This document shows, one piece after another, positions 11,601 to 23,441 of a stretch of 64,000 nucleotides of DNA; position 1 is the first letter of the stretch, and every line of letters begins with the position of its first letter. The notes under the pieces are model-generated. The model saw nothing but the letters and a program-made list of their open reading frames with translations. It ran no database searches and was not told the origin of the DNA. A program made the translations under genes and the position numbers. The DNA comes from Branchiostoma belcheri (Eukaryota > Chordata > Leptocardii > Amphioxiformes > Branchiostomatidae): NCBI RefSeq assembly GCF_001625305.1, contig NW_017803865.1, forward strand, positions 1,431,478-1,495,477, written 5' to 3'.

Positions 11601-14542
11601 TGTCTAACCATTATCAATGCACTGTGAAAATGATTTTTGTGTCTTCTGACCCACCTACCCATTTTTAAGTTAACCATTTAAGACTCCAGTAAACACTCTA
11701 TCTTCTCTTTAGTGCTAAATTAAATTCCTCAAGCCAAGCCCTCTAAATTGTTAAAAAAATGGACATACTTGGCCTAGTTGTTGCAATATGGTACAGTTTG
11801 AATGTTAAGTTAAAGTTCATTTGCGGATGTGTGCAGTATACAAAATTTTGACACAGAAACCATGATTTCACACCATCAACCTTGATATCAGCTCATTTGT
11901 CACGGTTATTGATTCAACTATATCCAGGCCGAGGCCACATGCCAGGTGCAGAGGCGACCTTTGTTGGTGACAATTGAAGAAGCCCCCCAGCAGAACACTA
12001 GGTGTGTTTTTAAGAGTCAATTCTGCATGAGTTACAGCAAGGACCTTTTGTTATTTTTTGTTCTAACTCCTTGATCACAGAAGAGATTAGCCTTTGTGCC
12101 ATCCCCCATAGTGAGCTTGTCTCAGTTTCCTTCTGCTCACTTTATTAATGTTACTGGCTATGGTGGTAAATAGAGTGAATCTGTTCACAGCTATCATTTT
12201 AATTTTAGCTTGATAAGCTGTCACATGGCAGGGCTCGTAAATACTGGGTGCCCTTAGTGCACCCAAAATTGGAGCTGTGCACCCAATTTTTTTCTGTGGT
12301 TGCACCAGTGCATCCAAATATTTTCGCAGGTTTATGTATTACAGATGTAAATGTATAGTAGAATGCCACAAAATGCACCATATTCAGCATTCAAGTGTCA
12401 GAAAAAAAACAAAATCACTGTTATAGTATTTTTCTTCAGAAATTAAACACAACTAGTTTTTGCTGACATTCTACTTATTCAATTTCATGTGGTGCACCCA
12501 ATTACTAGTATTTAGGTTGGGTTCACGGGTGCACGGGTGCACCTAATCCCAAAAATGAACTTCGAGCCCTGCATGCTAATTTGTGAACCGATTTACCATC
12601 CTAGGCAATAAGTAGGCATCCTACATCATGTTCTTGAAGCCACATCAATTTAATTTGTTGGTTCTTGGATTCATCTTATATATGGCTCCTATTGTTGCAT
12701 TTGGGGCTACAATAGGATGCCTAACCCTGTTTTTGTTGTGTTTTTGCCCTGTCGCTTCAATTTTTTCCTGGAAAAATCAGAGAACCAACATATTAAATTG
12801 GTGTGGCCTTATATAAATATATATGCACCTTCTGTCTTGAGAAAAAACAAAATCAGTCTAACTAAAACTGGACATGTGTTCACAGCTTTTTTAGGTTCAC
12901 CAGTTCTGCATCATTCGCCGAACTGGTGAATGGTCCCCAGCAGCCTGTTCACGTTCACGTGGTGGCCAATTCACCAGGTGGAAGGCTATGTAAGTCAAAC
13001 CCTATATTAACAAACTTTTATGAGAGATAACAACTCAGGACACGAAAATTGCTTTAATTGTGTAGCAACTGCATCAAGGCTCAGGTAATGCATGCAAAAT
13101 TTCCATCATTTGTTATGACTTTGATTGTCTTTCTCTGTTTCCAACATAATACTAAAACAATGTAGTTTATTTGGTAATGTCCAAACCATCAGTACATCTC
13201 CACACTTGTTTGTTTGTTTAGGATCTCCATTAGTGTGCATTTTACAAATACTCTTCATGGAGTCCGTAGTGAATAATCAGATAAATATTTGCACCATCGC
13301 ACACTGGGGCATGCCCCTACTCTTTTTCGAAAGGTGTGGTGGGATCTTTAACGCTCTCCCCAAACACGGGTCCTGTCTGAGGGACGTCCCTAACCAAAGA
13401 TAGATACTCATTTACACCTGAGTGAAGTGAGGAAAGTCGTGTAAAGTGCCTTTCCCAAGGCCACGAGATCGGTGACATGGTGGGGTTCGAACTAGGGACC
13501 TCTTGGTTCAGACCCTAAGACGGTACCGCTACTCCACACGACTCCATTTATTAAGTGTCACAATATTTCTAAATCTGTCCATATGACATTTATGTCTATA
13601 ATGTAGATTTGTGATAATGCACATGTGTTGTCTGCATGTAGAAACTGAATTTTTCTTTTTGTCTTACAGTTATGACACAACAAAATCTCGGGGAGGGCTC
13701 CATCCCAGCCATAGTCCTAACCAGCTCTGGTGGCAGTCGGATTGCCATAACAACAGCAAATGGTATGCTCCTTTCTTCACTCTTAGCATATATTATAAAG
13801 ACATTCATATGAGAGAAGCTATTTCAACTTCAAAGGAATTTGGATTAACAAATAACATCTTTTGTTAACTGATAATATCCTTATAATATGCCCTATAGGA
13901 GACATGCAGCACAATGGCAACCGACTGTCATCAGAGGACATCCCCGCACTTTTACATGAACATCTGGAGCACCCGAACCCTGGCCCTACAAGCACCGCTG
14001 CAAGATCTACTGACCCACACACTAACACTGCTGACACTTCTGCCCCCCACACTAACACTGCTGCCCCTTCTGCCCCCAACACTAACACTGCTGCCCCTTC
14101 TGCCCCCAACACTAACACTGCTGCCCCTTCTGCCCCCAACACTAACACTGCTGCCCCTTCTGCCCCCAACACTAACACTGCTGCCCCTTCTGCCCCCCAC
14201 ACTAACACTGCTGCCACTCCCACTTGTACTGCCCCACCTGCAATATCCATGGCCAACCCCTCTACAACAGACAGGACATTTTTCAGGCCTAACTACCCTC
14301 CACCTAACTACCCTCCACCTAACTACCCTCCACCCAGCTTGAACAACATTCCATTTCATATGCCACGTCCATTTCCCCCTCCCCCCCTACTCCACCTGCA
14401 ACATCCACGATCAACCCCTTTTCCGCGATTCCGGCAGTTTCCACCACCCCCTCATCAACAGGTTGTCCGACACTTCCCACCACCTCCTCACCAACAGATT
14501 GTCCGACACTTCCCACCACCCCCTCCCCCTCCTTCATGTTAA
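8689..14542 (+). CDS. Nine-exon gene, uncharacterised Thr/Pro-rich protein
   Basis: Exons: 8689-8885, 9826-9988, 10268-10736, 10958-11011, 11280-11362, 11928-12001, 12895-12989, 13670-13762, 13899-14542. All junctions have GT/AG and the phases agree at all eight, giving 1872 nt and 623 residues ending in TAA. The ATG is the first codon after a good acceptor, with an in-frame stop at 8674, so an upstream non-coding exon is likely; a coding upstream exon is also possible. Residues 1-120 look folded, with alternating hydrophobic and charged stretches faintly like the region before HECT domains in G2E3-like proteins. Residues 121-276 are rich in Ser, Thr and Arg (TRTATTTR-like repeats). The last exon carries seven 10-residue units of the TNTAAPSAPN type, then NYPPP repeats and VRHFPPPPHQQ-like repeats. 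No signal peptide, membrane span or HECT domain is seen. The function is unknown. Confidence 0.72.
10087..10206. repeat. AT/ATCT-rich palindrome in intron 2
   Basis: Arms GTTTTGCTAATGC and GCATTAGCAAAAC enclose runs of TA and of ATCT/AGAT arranged as inverted copies. The whole 120-bp block could extrude as a cruciform. It ends 61 bases before the exon starting at 10268. Such blocks are often unstable and differ between haplotypes. Confidence 0.8.
12229..12572. mobile_element. Short repeat element with GGGCTCGAA-type ends
   Basis: The ends GCAGGGCTCG and TTCGAGCCCTGC form a terminal inverted repeat, and the body carries many copies of GTGCACCC and its complement. A second copy in the opposite orientation lies at 20891-21261, a body fragment near 19757-19830, and a diverged copy with the same ends at 21493-21789. 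This copy sits in intron 6 of the gene at 8689-14542. Confidence 0.7.
13250..13545 (+). repeat. tRNA-like/SINE-like repeat (intact copy)
   Basis: The unit includes CACCTGAGTGAAGTGAGG, GTAAAGTGCCTTTCCCAAGG and a box-B-like GGTTCGAAC, ending with CTACTCCACACGACTCC. The same unit, interrupted by a MITE, occurs at 6815-7120, and a fragment (GGTGGTGGGATCTTCC) near 49196. The GGTTCGAAC box suggests derivation from a tRNA promoter. It lies in intron 7 of the gene at 8689-14542. Confidence 0.55.
14010..14216 (+). repeat. 30-bp coding tandem repeat (10-residue units)
   Basis: Seven head-to-tail 30-bp units (core ACTAACACTGCTGCCCCTTC) in the last exon of the gene at 8689-14542, encoding TNTAAPSAPN-like decapeptides. 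The middle four units are identical, pointing to recent expansion or ongoing homogenisation. Because 30 is a multiple of three, length change keeps the frame. Confidence 0.9.
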
Positions 14543-14552
14543 CACTAGAAAC

Positions 14553-15044
14553 ATTCTGCACACTGGCGGACTGCTTTGTGCCCAATGCACGCTCAGGAGA
14601 TCTGTTAACTTTTGATGACTTGCCACTGTTCCTTGTGTTCTATATCTATACTTTGGTTTAGCCCGTTTTAAAAAGTGTAAAGTGTATTTTTATGAAACAT
14701 AGGTGTATTCTGTATTATTCTGCACACTGGCGGACTGCTTTGTGCCCAATGCACGCTCAGGAGATCTGTTAACTTTTGATGACTTGCCACTGTTCCTTGT
14801 GTTCTATATCTATACTTTGGTTTAGCCCGTTTTAAAAAGTGTAAAGTGTATTTTTATGAAACATACGTGTATTCTGTATTATTCTGCACACTGGCGGACT
14901 GCTTTGTGCCCAATGCACGCTCAGGAGATCTGTTAACTTTTGATGACTTGCCACTGTTCCTTGTGTTCTATATCTATAGTATGGTTTAGCCTGTTTTAAA
15001 AAGTGTAAAGTGCATTTTTATGAGACATAGGTGTATTCTGTATT
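14553..15044 (+). repeat. Three 164-bp tandem repeats in the 3' UTR
   Basis: Three near-identical units start at 14553, 14717 and 14881 (ATTCTGCACACTGGCGGACT), directly after the stop codon at 14540-14542. Only a handful of substitutions separate them, so the array is young or an assembly product. They carry no long frame in register. Confidence 0.9.
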
Positions 15045-15359
15045 TTATTGCATTTTTGTTAAGTCAGTTTGACATGTAAATCTTGGAAGCTGAAACATGA
15101 AGGCCTCCTCCAAGTTTTAATTTGGCTGATTATTTCAATTTGTCAGAAGATGTTTCCAGTTTGCGGGAATTGCAGTTTTTATATTTCAATATATCTAAAG
15201 AATTCATTTTGATCTTGTATTTACCGGGTAATGTAGATTTTGTAACTTCCAAGTTGTTGCTTGCTAGAAATGATCCATCCCCATACAACAAATCATCTAC
15301 ACAAATGATACTGACATCTACCCAGCCTAAATGTATAATACTGTTATATTCTCGACTGA

Positions 15360-15365
15360 AATAAA
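15360..15365 (+). terminator. Candidate polyadenylation signal AATAAA
   Basis: A canonical AATAAA follows the 164-bp repeats, about 820 bases after the stop codon of the gene at 8689-14542. It is the first exact match I noticed downstream, so the 3' UTR probably ends near 15385. This is inferred; no transcript evidence is available. Confidence 0.45.
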
Positions 15366-15389
15366 TCTATTTTTCGATAAAACTTGTGC

Positions 15390-18300
15390 CCGTGTCTGGC
15401 TGTGTGTTCCTGGTTCGTAATGAAGAACTTTTCCTCAAACAGCTACAATATCTTTGTAGAATGATGTCATGTCACGGTGAAGTGGAATAGAAAAATCGGA
15501 ACAACAAGAAGATTGATGGTGAGTAAACACCTGCAGTCAGACAGAGCACTGAACCCGGGTCATGATCAGTGTATTCTCTCCCTCTCTCTCTCTCTATATG
15601 TTAAGTTAACTTTGCCGTTAAAGATAGATGCAAACTTAAGACTGGCCAAAGACTAGAAAGGTAATATTTCCAAAGCAAATGCATAATGTTTACCATGGTT
15701 CAGGTCCAGGTCAAGAGCCAGTGTTTGGAAGAAATAAAGAAAAGGGCATAAACAATAAACATAATTAAGATAGGTCATGAGAGAGACATTCACAACAATG
15801 AAACAAGTTAACGTTACATCATTCAAAAGAATTTAGCTTCTTACAAATTCATTTTCTTAGTGTTAATATTTGACCATGATGGTCCAGCTATGCTAGACAT
15901 ATCTCATCACATGTAACCATAACTCCCACTTGTGATAGAACTTTCTTGCTCAAATAAAGAAGTTTTAAAATCTTTTAAACCGCCTTGCTCAAACCGACTC
16001 TCTATCGACTTGACGTTTCCAACTGACGTTCCAGTGTGTTGCATATTAAAATACCCTTTCTGACAGGTGAGTAAAAATATCGTACCTTGTTGCCTGATCC
16101 TGTAACAAGCCAATATCCCACCCAGAATGTGGCATATGACTGTGGTTGTTACACTTCCCGCAAGATTTACAGATATTTTTACAAATAAAACTTCATGGAA
16201 CAACACATCGTTCAGACCAAGGACATTATATCCTTGTTGAGACAGAAGTTACAGTCTTTAGATCATATAAATAATGGAGAATTTTGGAGTGACCCATTCC
16301 AACAGGGGGAATAGAAATACAATGGTAGTATGTTTGCCTTCACTTTGTTAAATCCTATGTGTATGACTTACATCTATAGCTCAGCAGTTTAAAAGAATAT
16401 TGTCAGTATTGTATAATTCACATGGATTCATCTTCGCAGCCCAAATGTGTGCACCAAGCACCTACGTCATTACGGCTCCCCTCGGCCTGGATGGATGGAC
16501 CCGACCACACCGCGCCCCCGTCACGTGACTTGTAGCCAACCAATGCTCTTTTACACACCAGCCACGATTTCAAATGGGGAAGGAAAAGATTCGACCAACG
16601 TCCATATGTTGTGGCGGCATGCGACACGAGCAAGGGGTTGAGGGATCAAGTTTACAGTGAACCAGTGAATGATCTCTGACCACCGACTGTTATGGGACGG
16701 TAAGTGAAGCTTTATTTTTAATACAGGAGCTCAGAATGATTGTAGGTACGAAATCGAAAATCCTGTTTGAGTTTCAGTTTGCAAAAAATATGTCCACATA
16801 TTTACACAAGTCCGCGCCGCCATTTTTGTCCTTCGAATTGCCTTAAAAACAAAACGATATATGTGTCGTAACATATATAATAGGGTGTACACCACAGGCA
16901 GAAATGCCTTTAAGTTTAACACCGTTGGATTCTCAAGGTAACATTACCAACGGTTACCGTTATATTTTCAAATCAGCTTGATATGTTATCCCTAGTACTA
17001 GTACATGGTTCTCAACCTAGCCTCTTTCTGTAGTTTTTCGTGTGAAGGCGAAAGGGTTTGGGTGGGAGGGAACAACTACGTATATGTATGCTTCATACCA
17101 AATTGAATTTATAACCTTCGACATTGGTCAGTATTGTATAGACATAGATCTACTAGTAAGTTATTGGTAAAAAAAGTTGATGAGGGGATCTTCTCGCCCT
17201 GCCCCAACGATTTCCCGCTTTCACATCTGTTTTCTATCATGCCATCATGGTCGCGAAAACACATGAGAGAAAAGAGAAAGCCAGGGGAGATTCACTAACT
17301 GTTTCATAATGGATTCGGGAGCCTCCTACTTTAAATTCAGAATGCCCATGCCATGGTCCAAACTATTCAATGAAGAGTGGCTGCTATGCCTCTGCTACTA
17401 GTCAAGAATAGGTTTCCAACAAATACATTCCAGGTTTTTTCTAGAAAAAACTTAGCATAGGGGAGCAGATCGCAAGCACATGGCAAGGGAGCAAACTGAC
17501 CAAGTTTTTTTTTAATGAAACTTCAAAGTAACACAGTTTGTAATGCTAGAATGCATTGTTGTATTTTTTTAAAATCTTTACTGGGAGAAGATCATTTTGA
17601 AAAAGACTAAATGGTGTGTAATAATAAGTACATGTGGCCACTTGGCCCTAGGGCTCTATCTGAAAATTGATATGAGCAGTGCTCTTAGTCTTATTCCGCT
17701 GTTTAGAAAAACCCCAGCATAATTTCTACTTTTTAGCTACATGTTTACATGGCTGAATTTGTACACCCCCCAAGGTCATAGACATGCATTACTGAATTTA
17801 AGAAGCAGTCTGGATAATTAAGGAAGTTGACACCAGTGATTAAACGGGGCGAGGGGTACAAACCCAGCCACATTTTGGATTGCATTCTTGCCGCAAAATC
17901 GCCACCTACATGATCGGCTACATACTTTATCAGCGAGAACTTGAAGCAGAACTCCAGTCAGGAGCTCTGAAGAAGGTGTCTGATAGACACCAAAACATAA
18001 GCACTCAGGAGTCAGGTGTCACCGTGAGAAATTTTGGATGTGTGAAAGAAAACTTCTATACACCATATAAACAATGCCCGCACGACAACGCGACAATCAT
18101 GTTCCTTTATTCCTTTCTTGAAAGATATTGGAAACTAAACGTCACAGAAATTGATATTTAAACAATGCTGTCCATATCTATCTGAACATGTCACATTTTT
18201 TTGCCGAATTATGTAGATACCTATTAAAGAACTGAGATCATCAAGGATACGTTTTGCTGTCATGTGTAATTTGACCTTTGCACCGAAAAGCTGCCTGTTG

Positions 18301-20720
18301 GCTCTGGTGTGTTCAACTGCACTTAAAGTGATTAATTAAGGGCTAATGACCCGCCCCGAGGTGAATATGGTGTGATAAAGCCTTGTCAGTTGCTATAACC
18401 ACCGAATGAAGCCACCACGTGAGCGCAGCGAACGTGGTGGCTTTATGAGGCGGTTATAGCAACTGACAAGGCTTTATCACACCATATTCACCGAGAAAGG
18501 GCGGGCCATTAACGCTATTATCATATAGCTTACACGATAGCCTATCCAAACTGATGCAGTACGTGACACAATGTACAATTTACCCGTTGCACATGCTGAA
18601 TAGAACATAGTTCCATCTGGAGTCACTTGAGGTCACTGGGTAGAGTTCACGTTCTATGTCTTCTATCTGGGTCACAGGCAGGGAAGAGGTGTTCTTATGG
18701 GAGTCACCCGAGGTCATTGGAACACAACTCAAGTTATTTTTGGATTTTTTAGAACTAGAGCCGTGTTCTATTGGGTCACCTGAGGTCATATGCGGGTGAT
18801 TATTGGGTTTGTTTAATGTATGGATTGGGATGAATAAATACCCAATTTTGACTCTATTTGTGACGTTACGGCGTCATAAGGAATGTGGAATGGAGCCTTC
18901 TGATTGGTCAACGTCACCCGGCTATATGATAATATGGCTTAGATGATCTCAACTCTAGGCGGCTATTTCACAATCAGGTGTACCCATTTTTTTTCAGACA
19001 TGTTATCAGTTGATAGCAAAAGCTACACAACATATAAATGTTTTAGACTTTTATTTTCCAAAACCTGGTACAACAATGAACGTGTCACAAAAAGAATTTT
19101 GTAAATCGGTCAATGTTTGGTGAATATATCGACCAAAATATGACCTAAAAATGCGTGATTTCTAGTGTTATCGGGGACCATTTCAGTTTCAGTTTACCTT
19201 TCATCAAACAAAGAATTTGTAGTCGGAAGTTAGAAACCACTTGCTTCCAAAGTGCAACCATGTGTCTACTAGTGATTTTATGCTTTTTTTTCAAGCATAG
19301 GTCAATTTTTTGTTACATAGGGGCTATTTTCCCATTTTACATGTTATCAGTTTCAAATGTTATTTCAACTAGATGTTTGTCAGTGTGTAGCAGCTAATTG
19401 TTTGCTAATATTGGTGTAGTCTTTGCTTGTAAAGATAAGGTATTATGTGTGTTAAAGTAAAAAAAGTAGAATAAGATCAGTACCACACTCTGAAGACAAA
19501 TGATTTACAAGCAAAGTCCAGGGTGCCATTTTCCAAAAAAAATCTGTAGCATCCGTACCCCCCCTAAATTTCAATACTAAGTAAATCCCACAAGCTTATG
19601 ATTGTGACAGTTTAGAGGTCTCATACCAGAACACCCTTTAAACTATTGCTGTCATAAAAACCATGCCTAGTATAGTCCATGAACATCAAATTATTGTTTC
19701 AGTCCTTTTCTTTATTAATGAAACATGTTAGTTTTTGCTGTTTTATACTTCTTATATATGGTGCACCCAAAATATTTTTTGTGCACCCATTTTTTTTAGG
19801 TTGGGTGCACCAGTGCACCAAATCCCAGTATGTAGCCAGTGTAGTTAGTCTGGTAGGGATTACCATTAAGCCATGACTGCAGTTTGAATGAAAACCAAAT
19901 TAAAACCATGGTCCTGCAACTTGCTTAAAATACACAGGTGAACATGTTTGTTTTGGGGACCACCCCCACCCCCAGCTTTTTCTGCATCTCCTGCACTCCA
20001 AAAATGGATATCAGGAGCTTGGTCTCCCCCGCCATCCAGGATACGCATGTTGATTCCATCGCAAAATGTAACAGAAAAACAGTAGAAACGAACTCAAAAC
20101 AGCGCAATAACGGAAAGTTTGTGAAGTTGGTGGGAATTTGTACACCGTAACACGGCTTTTGCACACGGCTTCAAAACGCTAAATATAAGTCTGGTCTGAA
20201 CGGGGTTTTAAAAACCGATTGAAACCGCTAAATAATTAGCAGGGGAAAACCCAAGTAAAACCCCTAGCATTTCCAGCAGACTCACAAAACTGGTTTTTGA
20301 AAAAACCATTGAAACCCCTAGATATAAGTCTGGTCTGAACGGGGTCCTTATGAATATCTGTGATAAAGGCCTTGACTGGTATAGAAATGTAGCACAATAA
20401 AACCCCAAATGTCCTGGCTGTATCCGTCCTGTCCATACACCCACTTTTTAGTTTTTAGCCAAATGATGCGGAAAATATCTGTCCAGTTGCATAAAGTATA
20501 TGAAACATGCATACTAAAGACTTAAAAAAATATGTCTGGTGTACATGTAGGTGCCCTGGTAATTTTCAGTGTTACCTGCAACCTGCACCAGTGTACATAC
20601 ATGTGTACCGTAAGGGATTTCAAGCCCCGTATGCTACTAAGCCTGTGCTAGTCATATGCCTTGTTTAGTAAAGCATCTATCAGGTCCAATTTTTTAATCA
20701 ACATTTTCTACTTTAATCAG
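15390..20720. other. Non-coding region with a candidate promoter and MITEs
   Basis: No gene is recognised. A possible promoter/first exon lies at 16420-16690: a CACGTG E-box, CCAAT, and a strong donor (GACGGTAAGTG) near 16697. Inverted repeats at 18341-18512 form a MITE. A GTGCACCC-rich fragment of the GGGCTCGAA family lies near 19757-19830. Short frames elsewhere (for example 17880-18161) have no family motif or splice support. Confidence 0.4.
18341..18512. mobile_element. Foldback MITE
   Basis: Long near-perfect inverted arms (GTGAATATGGTGTGATAAAG on the left against its complement on the right) meet near 18430 around a short GAGCGCAGCGAA centre. The outer ends GGCTAATGACCCGCCC and GGGCGGGCCATTAAC are also inverted. 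Further out, GCTATTATCATATAG near 18515 and CTATATGATAATATGGC near 18921 are inverted too, so a larger element may surround it. Confidence 0.75.
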
Positions 20721-20851
20721 CCTCCCTCTATTGGGAATTGGCAAAAGGTCAGTGAAGGAGTATGGAGCACCATCCAGTCTGAGCTACTCCCAACATGACA
20801 AGGAAGATAGTGGAGAATTACCTCTACACAACCAGTGTCCATCTTTGTTGG
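20721..20851 (+). CDS. Candidate internal coding exon (orphan)
   Basis: A 131-base open stretch between an AG acceptor (TTTAATCAG) and a consensus donor (GGTGAGTA). It is open in one frame (LLGIGKRSVKEYGAPSS), entering in phase 2 and leaving in phase 1. The composition is protein-like and the donor strong, but no homologous family is recognised. A compatible second exon could be 21918-22084. The supposed first exon near 16420-16690 cannot be joined with certainty. Confidence 0.3.
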
Positions 20852-20890
20852 GTGAGTACTTAAATTGTCTTTGCAGGAAAGTAGCAATTG

Positions 20891-21261
20891 CAGGGCTCGA
20901 AATTCATTTTTGGGAATAGGTGCACCCAACCTAAAAAATTGGGTGCAGCACAAAAAAATGTTTTAGCCTTAGGTGCACCATATAAGTTAAGATAAGTAGA
21001 ATGTGAGCAAAAACTATAACTGTTTTATTTCAAGAAAAGTACTATAACAATGATTGACTTTGTATTATTTTTCTGACACTTAGAAATTAGATGTTAAGAA
21101 TATGCTGTAACTACATGTACTACACATTTAACATCTTTACATATGTTAAACCTATATTTGGGTGCATTGGGTGCACTGGTGCACCCACAGAAAAAAATTG
21201 GCTGCACAGCTCCAAGTTTGGGTGCACTAAAGTGCACATGCACCCATTATTTCGAGCCCTG
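20891..21261. mobile_element. Second copy of the GGGCTCGAA-ended repeat (inverted)
   Basis: It begins CAGGGCTCGAAATTC and ends TTATTTCGAGCCCTG, with the same GTGCACCC-rich body as 12229-12572 but in reverse orientation. Arms and body can be aligned by eye. No coding capacity is seen. It separates the two candidate exons at 20721-20851 and 21918-22084. Confidence 0.75.
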
Positions 21262-21492
21262 ATAATTCACAAAAACATGAACCTGTGATGCAAGGTATTT
21301 TATGCATAGCTTGCCAGCCCTTTTCCTGCCATTTTAACCCACACCCACAGATGGCCTGCTATGCTTTCACCCATGTATCTAAATTCTAAACACAAACCGT
21401 TTAAAAACTAATGTTGAAAGGTTTTGAAGCAGAAGTCGAAATAACTTTTTTTAGTTTTCTGCAATGTAGTTTGGAAAAGCTTTCTGCAAATA

Positions 21493-21789
21493 CAGGGCTC
21501 GAAATACCCATGTGCAGAGTGCAAAATGCCCATGATTTTCAAGATTTGCATTAAAAAATATTTTGAATGTGCAATTTTGTGCCTAGCGTAAAATTCAAAG
21601 GGGGCAAGGAAGCAAATACAAAAGCAGTATATTTTACTTTACATATCGTGCATGTTGATCAGGGGGAACAAATATGCAAAATAATAAAAAGAATTTATTG
21701 CTCCCAGACTGTCAGTAAACTTTTGAACAATTTGTGACGTGGAGAGTGGGAGATTTTGCACATGCATGAAAAAAGTATTTCGAGTCCTG
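21493..21789. mobile_element. Diverged GGGCTCGAA-ended repeat
   Basis: The termini CAGGGCTCGAAATA and TATTTCGAGTCCTG are inverted as in the copies at 12229 and 20891. The interior is different: it has GTGCAAAATGCCC-type motifs rather than GTGCACCC. It is therefore a related subfamily sharing ends, which would fit mobilisation in trans by the same transposase. Confidence 0.6.
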
Positions 21790-21917
21790 AAATACATACG
21801 TACATGTAAGTCTCCTCACTACAATCTTTTAATTTAAAAATAAAAATAATGCCTGTATTAACATCATATAGCTTTGATGTAATCCTGTATCATCTCTCTC
21901 TCTTATTTCAATTTCAG

Positions 21918-22084
21918 TCTTCACAAATCCTTGTCCACTGCCGCAGCAATGTTATCATTCCCTGATACATGTACCTCCACAAAAAGGCTTGGTAGTACAC
22001 ATACTTGTTCAACTTGACCATGTACATGTCCAGAGGTTAAAATCCAAATTTGGACCTAATCTTATTTTGATTAAAATATTTTGA
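21918..22084 (+). CDS. Candidate terminal exon (orphan)
   Basis: A pyrimidine-rich acceptor (TTTCAATTTCAG) precedes 55 open codons ending in TGA at 22082-22084. The frame fits the phase-1 donor at 20851. The translation (FTNPCPLPQQCYHSLIH at its start) matches no family I know, and the Ile/Leu-rich end looks like untranslated sequence. Weak evidence only. Confidence 0.18.
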
Positions 22085-23139
22085 TTTAATCCATTATAAA
22101 TTGTACCAATTAATTGATAAAATTTCCTTCTTGCTAAGTTATTTCCTTACTTTTTTTTCAATTTAGGTGGTTTGGAAAGAAATGGAGTACAATGTATGTG
22201 TCATTTTTTTTAATAAGTTCTTGACTCTCAGGGTTTTTTTTTTTTTTGACTTGAACCTAAACATTTGTACAAGTCCCGAACCAGTCCAGCAAACTGGTAC
22301 ACAGTACTATTGGTATCCAATAGACACTTGCATTAGACTTCTGTAGAACATATTGATGTAAAACTAGTCAACAAGTCTTACTCAATCAATGCAAGAAGTC
22401 AATGTTCTTGATGCAGCATAGGAAAAAACAGACCCATTCTAGTCAAAGTCTGCTCGACTCAAGGTCTTCTTTCTTATTTTCGTAGTATAACAAAATGTTG
22501 TTTACCCCCCCACCCCCACCCCAAAATACATATACATATTAAAGAATCATTTTCTTCTGTTGGATTGAGATCACGTTGAAATACCCAAAGACTCGTAGAA
22601 AATAAAAACTGCCACAAAATCAATAAGTTACTGTAGGACTCTACGAGTCTTGTTGGGTGTTTTTACTTTGTTTAGAATTAAGACTTTTAGAAATTTATCT
22701 GGTTCTTAATCTGTAACAGTATGGCTACTGATTTTTTTTCCCAGCTCTCGTCTGTTATAGTCTATGTTGTGGTTTAGGGTTCAAAACTATTTTATATCCT
22801 ATATGGGTCACAATCTGCTGTGCTATTGATCTTCAAATGCTGTATGCATTCAAACTTGGTCTTATGTCTGGCTTTTCCCCTCTAATGTTGGGAAAGGCAA
22901 AAGGCTCTGATAGTTAAATTTTTCAAGGTCAGCTTTCCTAGGTCAATATGCATGGTCTGAATGAGAGAAAAATATTGCCCTTTTGAGTGTATGGGTTTAT
23001 GCATCTATGCACACTGTACTTCATTTTAAGTTAGGCTGTTTTATTGTTTAATGCATGCTAGCTAAATGTCCAAGTTTATGTACCTCTCTACACTAAAGTT
23101 TATTTGTTGCATGCCTTAGTGCCATCCTCTTGTACGGGG
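22085..23139. other. AT-rich non-coding stretch
   Basis: I see no gene or well-formed repeat. There are homopolymer T runs near 22205 and 22233 and a C-rich run near 22505. Pairs of acceptor-like and donor-like sites (for example around 22166-22192) would make only micro-exons. Confidence 0.4.
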
Positions 23140-23441
23140 ATTAGTTGGTTCGACCACGTCTCCACCAACGCCCTGAGAGAGCAGACCAACCAACCCCCAC
23201 CTGTCCAGCAAGATCCGTTCAGCCCGTCTCCGTCTCTTCGGCCACATTGCCAGGGCGGAACCACCTCTTGAGCTAGGCTCCCTCGTAAGAGAACCGCCTC
23301 CTTCGACCTGGTCCCGCCCTAGAGGGAGACATGGACGAACCTGCTGTCTGCCGACCTACAGGCTGCAGGACTGGACATCACCTCCGCCTGGGTGGCAGCC
23401 AGAGACCGGAAGACCTGGAGCATGCGGAGCTGAGTGAGTGA
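23140..23441 (+). pseudogene. LINE 3' end (C-terminal reverse transcriptase remnant)
   Basis: The translated stretch SARLRLFGHIARAEPPLE resembles the conserved LRWFGHV...R motif after the reverse transcriptase domain of many invertebrate LINEs. It is followed by a Trp/Arg-rich tail and ends with GAGTGAGTGAG, a simple-repeat tail also seen at the end of the LINE at 27250. It is 5'-truncated and has lost its frame. The 43-bp minisatellite begins immediately after the tail. Confidence 0.6.

Noticed and set aside
13420..13545. tRNA gene
   Set aside because: A box-B-like GGTTCGAAC is present, but no acceptor stem or cloverleaf could be folded and the unit is repeated at 6815-7120, so it is a repeat.
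13952..14359. Minus-strand Ser/Val/Gly-rich and other frames over the last exon of the unknown gene
   Set aside because: Shadow frames of the 30-bp coding repeat; the plus-strand frame is fixed by splice phase.
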